NCBI GenBank assembly: GCA_049522565.1
Contig: JBEKNT010000181.1
Location: forward strand, 1-12,470
Direction of reading: 5' to 3'
DNA from: JASHVB01 sp049522565
Lineage (GTDB): Bacteria > Pseudomonadota > Alphaproteobacteria > Acetobacterales > Acetobacteraceae
Length of the DNA: 12,470 nucleotides
The notes below the pieces were generated by a model, which had not been told where the DNA came from, did not search any database, and worked only from the letters and a program-made list of their open reading frames with translations. A program made the position numbers and the translations under genes. Positions 6,836 to 12,470 of the stretch are shown one piece after another; position 1 is the stretch's first letter, and every line of letters begins with the position of its first letter.

Positions 6836-7699
6836 CGTTGCCCAGACGCCTTCGGTGAGCCCGCGTTCCAGACGCAGGCCGCGCCGGCGGTGTGCCGCCA
6901 GCACCCAGCGCGCCTGGGTCCCCAGCAGCCCGGACAGGATCGCCGTCCCGCCGGGCGCCAGGTTGGCCGCCAGGTCGCGCGCCATCGCACAGAGCGGCCG
7001 TGCCAGGATATTGGCAAACACCAGGTCGTAGGGGCCGTTGCGCCGCACCGCGGCGTTCCGCCAGCCATCCGCCAACCGCGCCCGAACCAGATGCGATAGC
7101 CGGTTCAGCCGCACATTCTGCTCCGTGACCCGCACCGACCACGGCTCGATGTCGGTCGCCAGCACGCGGCGGCGCAGCAGACGCGCCGCCCCCATCGCCA
7201 GAATCCCCGAGCCGGTGCCCATGTCGAGGATACGGCGCGGACGCCGGTGCGCCATGAGTTCCAGCGCGCGCAGGCAGCCGCGGGTCGAGCCATGCTCGCC
7301 GGAGCCGAAGGCCAGCCCGGCATCCAGCGTCAGCGTTATCCGTCCCGGCGTCGCAGGGCCGCCGAGATGCGTCCCCCGCACGGCGAACCGCCGGCCGATA
7401 TGCTGCTCCGGGAAGCTCGCCCGGGTGCGCGCCAGCCATCCCTCCGCCGGGGTCCGCTGACGTTCGAGTGTGGCGGCGACGCCGGTCAGGCCCTCGGCCA
7501 GCGCCAGCGCCGCGGTCAGCGCGTCGTCTCCCGCAGCGACCTCCTTCACCCCCTCGATGCGCCAGTCGCCGGTTGCATGGTCGCGGAAGAAGCCGACGCT
7601 GGCGCAGGCGCTGGCCAGCGCGGCCTCGTACGCCTCGGTCGCGGCTTCCGGCACGGTGACGGAGACGGTTTCGAGCAAGCTGGGGTGGTGTCTGGACAT
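6818..7699 (-). CDS. prmA: Ribosomal protein L11 methyltransferase
   Basis: A 293-residue SAM-dependent methyltransferase that trimethylates ribosomal protein L11. The N-terminal substrate-recognition domain (about 1-110) is followed by the class I methyltransferase fold. AFGSGEHGSTRGCLRALE (130-147) is the PrmA signature around the cofactor pocket. ILDMGTGSGILA (157-168) is SAM motif I, DIEPWSVRVTEQNVRLN (183-199) is motif II, and FANILARPL (228-236) is the N-I-L equivalent of motif IV. Many homologues have Thr and His-Pro where this one has Ser and Glu-His-Gly (GSGEHG), a modest deviation shared by some alphaproteobacteria. The start at 7699 (MSRHHPSLLE) fits the family; two further in-frame ATG/Met positions upstream add only a Pro-rich tail. 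No Shine-Dalgarno sequence precedes any of them; see the promoter entry, which suggests a leaderless message. Confidence 0.94.
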   Translation of the reverse strand: MSRHHPSLLETVSVTVPEAATEAYEAALASACASVGFFRDHATGDWRIEGVKEVAAGDDALTAALALAEGLTGVAATLERQRTPAEGWLARTRASFPEQHIGRRFAVRGTHLGGPATPGRITLTLDAGLAFGSGEHGSTRGCLRALELMAHRRPRRILDMGTGSGILAMGAARLLRRRVLATDIEPWSVRVTEQNVRLNRLSHLVRARLADGWRNAAVRRNGPYDLVFANILARPLCAMARDLAANLAPGGTAILSGLLGTQARWVLAAHRRRGLRLERGLTEGVWATLVLRR

Positions 7700-7705
7700 C
7701 GGGGG

Positions 7706-7735
7706 AGCATAGGGGACCGGGGCGGGTTGCGTCAT
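7706..7735 (-). promoter_or_regulatory. Candidate prmA promoter, possibly leaderless
   Basis: On the minus strand, ATGACG (7730-7735, one mismatch to TTGACG) and TATGCT (7706-7711) are separated by 18 bases, a plausible sigma-70 pair. The -10 box ends only 6 bases before the prmA ATG at 7697-7699, so transcription would begin at or next to the start codon. The lack of any Shine-Dalgarno sequence agrees with this. No experimental support can be seen from sequence. Confidence 0.45.
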
Positions 7736-7802
7736 GTGGGGAGGCCGAAAGCGCACCGCTCAGCATGCGAGGCATGGTGCGACAGCATGATCCGCCACCG
7801 CT

Positions 7803-8268
7803 TCACAGCTTGCGTTGCGTGTTCGGTGTCCGTGCAACCAAGTCGCCGGCCTTTGACGGAACACGTTGCAGCAGCGGAGAGGTGTTGGACTTGTTGCAGC
7901 CGATGGCTGGCGCGATCGTGGGTGCCCGACCGTGCAGCCTCCGGCCCACGACCGAAGCGGGCAACCGCTATTGCGGCCATGCGGGCAGCAGACTGATTCC
8001 GCCAGTCAAGAGCAGCAACGAGATCACCGCCGGCAGGGTCTCGGCTTCATGCGCACATGTCGGGCGAACCCCGGAATGAGCGAGAGCGTCGTCGATGACG
8101 CGCCGCAACGCGGGGGCGTACGATTTGGGCAAGTTGATGCAGGGCCCGCCTGCAATATCGCCCGGCTGGATCGACCGGCGCGATGCCAGGCGGCGGCCTG
8201 CCGGCAGCAGCACGAACGAATCACGCAGGCCTCAAGCGGGCCCGGTGCCGCGATGTCCGATGTGGGTC
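7803..8268 (-). pseudogene. Broken LysR-type transcriptional regulator, effector-binding domain only
   Basis: The minus strand carries the C-terminal half of a LysR regulator in pieces. RPTSDIAAPGPLE (8268-8230) is in one frame. After a frameshift near 8230 comes SFVLLPAGRRLASRRS, then SYAPALRRVIDDALAHSGV and HEAETLPAVISLLLLTGG, ending ISLLPAWPQ. An in-frame TAG (7968-7970) interrupts, and the same frame then goes on recognisably with LPASVVGRRLHGRAPTIA, GCNKSNTSPLLQR and AGDLVAR to a TGA at 7803-7805. Each segment matches in order the effector-binding domain of LysR proteins of the BenM/HcaR type. The DNA-binding N-terminus is missing: nothing LysR-like is seen between 8269 and the transporter start. 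The gene pointed away from the MFS transporter at 8443, the usual arrangement for a LysR regulator and its target, so it may be that transporter's lost regulator. Confidence 0.82.
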
Positions 8269-8442
8269 GGTGATCGGCCCCGGCCATCGGAGCCGGCCAT
8301 CTGCGAGGTGACGGCTGGGCGAAAATTCGTTGCGGGAACCTGTTGACGGTGGCCTTGACCTGCCCACCCACCGCGTCACGCTACCACCGCAACCGGTCGC
8401 TGCCGTCGTGCGGCCGCAACGAAACGCCAGGAAGGAAACGCA

Positions 8443-9804
8443 GTGGCCAGACCAACCACGCTCAGCCCCGAAATCATCGGCCGGGCGATCGACCTGACGC
8501 CGCTCACCCGGCCGCTGCTGTTCATTATCATCGTCGCCGCCGCCGGCTTCTTTTTCGATTCGTTCGACATCGTCGTCGTTTCCTACGCCATGCCCAGCAT
8601 CGCCCGCGAGTTCATGCTCGGCCCCAGGCAACTCGGCCTGATCGGCTCGTCCGCGCTGGCCGGTATGGCGATCGGCTCCTGGTGCTGGGGCTGGGTGGCG
8701 GATCGGTGGGGGCGCAAGCTGGTATTCGCCGCGACGGTGCTGACCTTCTCGTTGTTCACCGGCGTCGCAGGATTATCCGCATCGCTCGGTTTTCTGCTCG
8801 GCGCGCGGTTCCTCACCGGCCTCGGTCTCGGCGGCATGGTGCCGATCGATTCCGCGCTGGTCGCCGAATTCGCCCCGGCCCGCATCCGAGGCCGGGTCAG
8901 CGCGGCGCTGCCGCTGTGCTGGCCGATCGGCATCTTCGCCGCCGCCGGCGCCGGCCTGTTGGTGGTGCCGACCATCGGCTGGCGCTGGCTGTTCGTCATC
9001 GGCATGCTGCCGGCGCTGCTGGCCTACATCATCCGTCGCCGCGTGCCGGAATCGCCGCGCTGGCTCGCGGCGCACGGCCGCATGGAAGAGGCGCGCCAGT
9101 CGCTGCACTATGTCGGCGTCACCGAGACCCAACTGCGGCAGGCGGAACGCGACGTCGCGGCCGCCCCGGTGGCGCCGGCCACGCGGCACGCGCGCTTCGC
9201 CGATCTGTTCAGCCCGGCTTATGCGCGGCGCGTCATCCAGACCTGGTCGATGTGGTTCCTGTCGAACTCGGGAGGCTACGCCTTCAGCGTCTGGTTGCCG
9301 ACGATCTACGCCAGCATCTACCACATCCAGCTTACCCGCACGCTGGTCTACACGTTCATCGTCGCCGGCACATCGGTCGCGGGACGTGTCGTAGCGTTCT
9401 CGTTGGTGGATCGTGTCGGCCGCAAACCGCTGATCGTCACGGGATTCCTGGTCGCGGGGTGCTCCGCCTTGCTGTTCACCCAGGCGACGACCGAGGCGAC
9501 GCTGTTGTTCGTGGCGGTGACGTTCGCGTTCTTTAACGACATCGGCTCGCTGGGCATGACCGTCTATACGCCCGAGGTGTTTCCGCTGCGCATCCGTGGC
9601 ATCGGCACAGCCGCGGCCATGGGTATCGGGCGCGTGGGCGGCATGGTCTCACCGATCCTGATCGGCGTGCTGCTGAGCCTCGGCAGCGTGATGTCGGTCT
9701 GGTTCCTGCTGGCGGCGGTGCAAATAGGTGCGGGGCTGATATCGCTGTGGCTGGCGCAGGAAACGCGCGGGCGGAATTTGGAACTCGTGTCGCAGGCCAT
9801 ATAA
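8443..9804 (+). CDS. MFS transporter, sugar/organic-acid:H+ symporter type
   Basis: A 453-residue inner-membrane carrier with about twelve hydrophobic segments. An acidic pair FDSFD (38-42) is in TM1. The loop motif DRWGRK (87-92) follows TM2, and its repeat DRVGRK (323-328) lies in the second half. PESPRWL (202-208) follows TM6, YTPEVFPLRIRG (375-386) precedes TM11, and QETRGRNLE ends the core. These are hallmarks of the sugar-porter/SV2/aromatic-acid symporter branch. The substrate cannot be told from sequence. The start is GTG at 8443, chosen because AGGAAGGA stands about 7 bases upstream. A remnant LysR gene lies upstream in opposite orientation, which suggests a formerly effector-controlled catabolic transporter. 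Two TTGAC boxes at 8343 and 8355 could serve as -35 elements, with no clear -10. A hairpin mosaic begins directly after the stop codon. Confidence 0.92.
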   Translation: MARPTTLSPEIIGRAIDLTPLTRPLLFIIIVAAAGFFFDSFDIVVVSYAMPSIAREFMLGPRQLGLIGSSALAGMAIGSWCWGWVADRWGRKLVFAATVLTFSLFTGVAGLSASLGFLLGARFLTGLGLGGMVPIDSALVAEFAPARIRGRVSAALPLCWPIGIFAAAGAGLLVVPTIGWRWLFVIGMLPALLAYIIRRRVPESPRWLAAHGRMEEARQSLHYVGVTETQLRQAERDVAAAPVAPATRHARFADLFSPAYARRVIQTWSMWFLSNSGGYAFSVWLPTIYASIYHIQLTRTLVYTFIVAGTSVAGRVVAFSLVDRVGRKPLIVTGFLVAGCSALLFTQATTEATLLFVAVTFAFFNDIGSLGMTVYTPEVFPLRIRGIGTAAAMGIGRVGGMVSPILIGVLLSLGSVMSVWFLLAAVQIGAGLISLWLAQETRGRNLELVSQAI

Positions 9805-9965
9805 CCTCGCCCACGAAGTGGGAGAGGTCGAGACGCGTCAGCGTCGAGGGTGAGGGTGATCGGGTCGCCCCGCTCTACATGCTGCGTGACATGCTGCGTG
9901 CCGACCCGATTGCCCTCACCCTCGGTGCTCCGCACCATCAACCTCTCCCGCTCCCGCGGGAGAGG
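9805..9965. repeat. Intergenic mosaic of nested stem-loops
   Basis: The whole gap between the convergent transporter and stress-protein genes is built from inverted repeats. Hairpin A (9805-9827) pairs CCTCGCCCAC with GTGGGAGAGG, one mismatch. Hairpin B (9832-9845) is GACGC-GTCA-GCGTC. A long 23-bp arm pair (9845-9867 with 9902-9924, two mismatches) encloses a 12-bp tandem duplication. Hairpin C (9924-9936) is GGTGC-TCC-GCACC. Hairpin D (9942-9965) is a perfect 10-bp stem, CCTCTCCCGC/GCGGGAGAGG. This design is that of dispersed palindromic elements common between genes of high-GC proteobacteria. It may also act as a two-way terminator. Its copy number in the genome cannot be seen from one window. 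Confidence 0.75.
9877..9900. repeat. 12-bp tandem duplication inside the hairpin mosaic
   Basis: The unit ACATGCTGCGTG occurs twice without a gap (9877-9888, 9889-9900) in the loop of the long inverted repeat. It looks like a local slippage duplication in one copy of a dispersed element. Confidence 0.8.
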
Positions 9966-9974
9966 TTTAGAAGG

Positions 9975-10784
9975 TCAGTGCCGCAGCAGCACCGGCAGGT
10001 CGGCGTGATCCAGCATGTAGCGCGTTACGCCGCCGAAGATCATCTCGCGCAACGGATTGTGGCCATAGGCGCCCATCACCAGCAGGTCAGCGCCGAGCGC
10101 GTGCGCCCTGTCGAGCAACACCTGCCCGAACGCGCCATCGCCGATCGGCAGTACATGCATCCGGGCGGCGATACCATGCTCCTGGAACACCGCGGGGACC
10201 GGCAGATGCTGCGACCCGTCGCGCACGCCTTGCAGCACGTTCACCTGCGCGGCGCCGGACAGCAGACGCAGCGCCGGCAGCACCGCCTTGACCGCGCGTC
10301 CGTCGTCGCGCCAGGCGATGGCGACGCTCTGTCCGAACGGAACCGTCGCACCCGGCGGCACCAGCAGGATCGGGCGATCGGTCGCCGCCAGGGCGGCGTG
10401 GATGGCGGGCAGGTCGGTGCCGAACGGATGACGGTCGGGCCGACCGATCACCACGAAATCCGCTGCCGCGCCACGCTGTGCGACGCTGTCGCCGGGGACC
10501 GCCTCCACGTCCGCCAGATGGGCGGGGTGGGTCGCCTGGGGCCGCCAATCCTCGAACGCAGCGGTCAGGGCGGCTGCCCGCGCCTCCTCTCGCGCGCGGA
10601 TGCGATCGGCTTGCTGCGTGGTCAGCACTTCTTCGGTCGGCATGATGGTCGCTTCCGGCGGGATGCGGACGATCAGCGCGTGGACCTCGGCGCCGCCAAC
10701 CAGATCCGCCAGTTGCGCGGCGGCTCGGAGCAGGACGGGGGCCGCCGCTTCCTGGTCGAGATAGGCGAGGATCACGCCGGGCAT
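9975..10784 (-). CDS. Universal stress protein with two tandem UspA domains
   Basis: A 269-residue cytoplasmic protein made of two UspA folds. The N-terminal one (about 1-145, MPGVILAYLDQEAAA to RPILLVPPG) is degenerate and lacks a nucleotide-binding loop. The C-terminal one (about 150-269) carries GAYGHNPLREMIFGGVTRYM, the ATP-binding pattern G-x2-G-x9-G, with Gly where Ser/Thr is usual, a variant often seen in alphaproteobacteria. It ends DLPVLLRH, typical of the last strand. Such proteins bind ATP or AMP and respond to stress or energy state; the exact role is unknown. The start at 10784 has a perfect AGGAGG 5 bases upstream, so the longer in-frame extension is discounted. It lies 100 bases downstream of the MFS transporter on the same strand and may be co-transcribed with it. 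Confidence 0.92.
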   Translation of the reverse strand: MPGVILAYLDQEAAAPVLLRAAAQLADLVGGAEVHALIVRIPPEATIMPTEEVLTTQQADRIRAREEARAAALTAAFEDWRPQATHPAHLADVEAVPGDSVAQRGAAADFVVIGRPDRHPFGTDLPAIHAALAATDRPILLVPPGATVPFGQSVAIAWRDDGRAVKAVLPALRLLSGAAQVNVLQGVRDGSQHLPVPAVFQEHGIAARMHVLPIGDGAFGQVLLDRAHALGADLLVMGAYGHNPLREMIFGGVTRYMLDHADLPVLLRH

Positions 10785-10884
10785 GGCCGCCTCCTGCGTC
10801 GGTTGGCTGCGATGGGGCGCGTTCTTGTAGCGTCCCGGCGGTGCAGGGGCCAGCCGAGCCGGCACGGCGTCATGCGCTACGGGA

Positions 10885-12183
10885 TCACGGCACGATCTCT
10901 TCCGGACCAAGCAGATTCATCGCCGGGGCCGGCGCATCGGCTGCCGTTTCCAGATTGTCGAGGCTACGGCCCCGGGTTTCCGGCAGCATCAGCAGCATGA
11001 CGATCATCAGTCCGAAGGCGATCACGCTGAACACCGCGATGGCCAAGCCGAGCGGCATCGTTTCGCTCAGCACGCCCACCAGCGTGGGGAACAATGCGCC
11101 GATCGCGCGGCCGGCGTTGTAGCAGAAGCCTTGCGCATTACCGCGCACCGCGGTCGGGTAGAGTTCCGTCATGAACGGACCCATCGGCGGGAATTTCATC
11201 AACATCATTACGTTCAACGGCAGGCCGACGAACAACAGCGCGGTATTGCCCATCGGCACGAACATATACACCAGCACCATCAGCACCGAACCGATCGCCG
11301 ACAGCATGAAGGTCAAGCGGCGGCCGATCGCATCGCTGAGGTACGCCCCAAGCAGAAAGCCCGCCAGGGCGCCCAGGATCTGGAGGAGCAGAAAGCCTCC
11401 GGTACTGGAGGCGGACAGGCCACGCACGGTGCGCAGATAGGTCGGCATCCAGATGCCCAGTGCGTAGCCGCCGCCCTGCGCGCCGGCGACCATCAGCGAC
11501 ACCTTCACCGTGGTCCAGAGGTACGGCGCGCGGAATGCCGAGAGCAGATGCGACAGGCCGATGGCGGGGCGGTCGCGGCGGCTGGCGTGAAAGATCTCGG
11601 GTTCGGAGATGTTCCGGCGGATCCAGACGACGAACGCCGCAGGCAGCAGGCCGACTGCGAACAGCACGCGCCAGGCGATCGACTCGGGCAGGACCGCATA
11701 GAGCGCGGTGTAGACCAGTGCCGAGCCGCCCCAACCGACCGCCCATCCGGTCTGCACCAGGCCGACGCCGCGGCCGCGGTATTTGTCGCGGATCACCTCG
11801 CCCATCAGCACCGCGCCGGCCGCCCACTCGCCGCCGAACCCCAACCCGTGCAGCGCGCGCAAGATGAAAAGCTGTTGGAAGTCCTGGGCGAAGGCGCAGA
11901 GGAAGGTGAAGACCGAATACCACAGGATGGAGATTTGCAGGATCCGCACGCGGCCGAACCGATCGGACAGCGTGCCGGAGAACCAGCCGCCCAGCGACGA
12001 GATCAGCAGCGTGACGGTGCCGATCACGCCGGCCTCGCCGCGCGACAGCCCCCAGAGTGCGATCACCGTCGGGATGACGAAGCTGTACATCTGGACGTCG
12101 AACGCATCCAACGCCCAGCCGCCGAAGCAGGCGCCCATCGTCCGGCGTTCCTTGGCGTTCAGGTCGCGCATCCAGGCGATCAT
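10885..12183 (-). CDS. MFS transporter, organic/aromatic acid:H+ symporter type
   Basis: A 432-residue inner-membrane protein with about twelve hydrophobic segments. ALDAFDVQMYSF (24-35) with the Asp26/Asp29 pair in TM1, SDRFGR (73-78) after TM2, GFGGEWAAGAVLMGE (115-129) in TM4, SDAIGRR (283-289) in the second half, ELYPTAVRG (340-348) and PETRGRSL (401-408) are marks of the aromatic-acid/sialate:H+ symporter branch (PcaK-, NanT- and JEN-like). The substrate is unknown. The start ATG at 12183 follows AAGGGGGG, an acceptable Shine-Dalgarno sequence, and two perfect palindromes lie in its upstream region. A universal stress protein gene follows. The protein is only distantly similar to the other MFS carrier in this window, so the two are not a recent duplication. 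Confidence 0.93.
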   Translation of the reverse strand: MIAWMRDLNAKERRTMGACFGGWALDAFDVQMYSFVIPTVIALWGLSRGEAGVIGTVTLLISSLGGWFSGTLSDRFGRVRILQISILWYSVFTFLCAFAQDFQQLFILRALHGLGFGGEWAAGAVLMGEVIRDKYRGRGVGLVQTGWAVGWGGSALVYTALYAVLPESIAWRVLFAVGLLPAAFVVWIRRNISEPEIFHASRRDRPAIGLSHLLSAFRAPYLWTTVKVSLMVAGAQGGGYALGIWMPTYLRTVRGLSASSTGGFLLLQILGALAGFLLGAYLSDAIGRRLTFMLSAIGSVLMVLVYMFVPMGNTALLFVGLPLNVMMLMKFPPMGPFMTELYPTAVRGNAQGFCYNAGRAIGALFPTLVGVLSETMPLGLAIAVFSVIAFGLMIVMLLMLPETRGRSLDNLETAADAPAPAMNLLGPEEIVP

Positions 12184-12208
12184 GGCGTGCCCCCCCTTGG
12201 TTTTTCTT

Positions 12209-12223
12209 GGCGCTGTTAGCGCC
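12209..12223. promoter_or_regulatory. Perfect 15-bp palindrome in the leader of the MFS gene
   Basis: GGCGCTGTTAGCGCC has 6-bp perfect arms around a 3-base centre and sits 25 bases before the transporter start. It is followed on the coding strand by an A-rich stretch, so it is not a terminator. It could be a repressor operator or an RNA hairpin next to the ribosome binding site. Confidence 0.4.
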
Positions 12224-12252
12224 GTGTCAGGTGCTGCGGTGTCTTCGTCCTT

Positions 12253-12271
12253 CGCTGCAGTCTTTGCAGCG
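12253..12271. promoter_or_regulatory. Second palindrome upstream of the MFS gene
   Basis: CGCTGCA and TGCAGCG form perfect 7-bp arms around a 5-base centre, about 70 bases upstream of the transporter start and 29 bases from the first palindrome. The spacing and symmetry suit a regulator-binding site. The regulator is unknown and none is encoded nearby in intact form. Confidence 0.4.
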
Positions 12272-12357
12272 TAGAGTGCGGGTTGACGTATGAAAAGATG
12301 TGGATGACCGGGCCTCGATGGAGCGCGAGAATGGCGACAGCAGGACGATGGACGTCC

Positions 12358-12390
12358 GGCGTCCAGCGCTTCGCCCTACGGGCTGGCGCC
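12358..12390. terminator. Imperfect palindrome after the partial gene at the window end
   Basis: GGCG-CCAGC pairs with GCTGG-CGCC (9 bp with one bulged T), with a further small GCCC/GGGC pairing inside the loop. It lies 25-57 bases downstream of the minus-strand stop codon at 12415, a fitting place for a 3'-end hairpin. No T-tract is present. Confidence 0.35.
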
Positions 12391-12414
12391 ACGCCCATCT
12401 CGCAACGCTTGACG

Positions 12415-12470
12415 TCAGTCCGCGGTCAGCAGTGCTCGCACTTGCGGCGGGATCTCGCTGTCGGCGAACG
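12415..12470 (-). CDS. 3' end of an unidentified gene, cut by the window edge
   Basis: The minus strand reads FADSEIPPQVRALLTAD followed by TGA (12415-12417). The acidic/hydrophobic mix and the G/C-rich third positions look like a real protein C-terminus, and the 231-base gap to the MFS start behaves as an intergenic region with palindromes. Only 18 codons are visible, too few to name a family. Confidence 0.4.
   Translation of the reverse strand, partial: FADSEIPPQVRALLTAD

Noticed and set aside
8269..8442. The missing LysR DNA-binding domain in the gap before the transporter
   Set aside because: Reading the minus-strand frames gave nothing like a LysR helix-turn-helix, so the pseudogene is not extended into it.
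9747..12219. Two long plus-strand open frames opposite the stress protein and the second MFS gene
   Set aside because: Low-complexity His/Arg/Gln products antisense to clear genes; one even runs through the hairpin mosaic.
12216..12398. A 60-codon minus-strand open frame in the leader of the second MFS gene
   Set aside because: Arg-rich with no motif, and it runs through the palindromes next to the MFS start; more likely leader sequence than a small protein.
1..12470. CRISPR array, tRNA, rRNA, insertion sequence or phage/defence genes
   Set aside because: No regularly spaced direct repeats, tRNA-like cloverleaf, transposase motif or known defence protein motif was found on either strand.

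Overview
This is a high-GC window with densely packed genes on both strands. A prmA gene next to an M24B Xaa-Pro aminopeptidase, with a DUF1127 protein between them, together with the base composition, points to an alphaproteobacterium, perhaps Rhodospirillales/Acetobacteraceae. The lineage is an inference; there is no rRNA or other marker gene here.

Layout. (1) 61-2893, minus strand: a tight three-gene catabolic-looking operon, transcribed in the order metallo-beta-lactamase-fold hydrolase, Gfo/Idh/MocA oxidoreductase, 4,5-dihydroxyphthalate-decarboxylase-like protein. Both junctions are ATGA stop/start overlaps, and a G/C-rich hairpin follows the last gene. (2) 2935-3153, minus: a decayed TPR fragment. 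(3) 3340-4233, plus: a protein with an unrecognised N-terminal domain, a heptaglycine linker and a Cys-rich C-terminal domain of the CFI-box type; this is the least understood gene of the window. (4) 4488-7699: a housekeeping block of Xaa-Pro aminopeptidase (minus), a divergent small DUF1127 protein (plus) and ribosomal protein L11 methyltransferase prmA (minus), the last with a promoter that suggests a leaderless mRNA. (5) 7803-8268, minus: the broken 3' part of a LysR-type regulator gene, with a frameshift and an in-frame stop, pointing away from (6) an MFS transporter at 8443-9804 (plus). (7) 9805-9965: a compact mosaic of stem-loops between convergent genes, probably a dispersed intergenic repeat. 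(8) 9975-12183, minus: an MFS organic-acid-type transporter followed by a tandem-domain universal stress protein. (9) The last 56 bases hold the 3' end of another minus-strand gene.

Taken together, the window looks like an accessory catabolic/transport region (aromatic- or organic-acid-like enzymes, two MFS carriers, a dead LysR regulator) placed around a conserved pepP-prmA housekeeping pair. No tRNA, rRNA, CRISPR array, insertion sequence or phage gene was seen. The clearest non-routine items are the CFI-box-like protein, the two gene remnants (LysR, TPR) and the hairpin mosaic.
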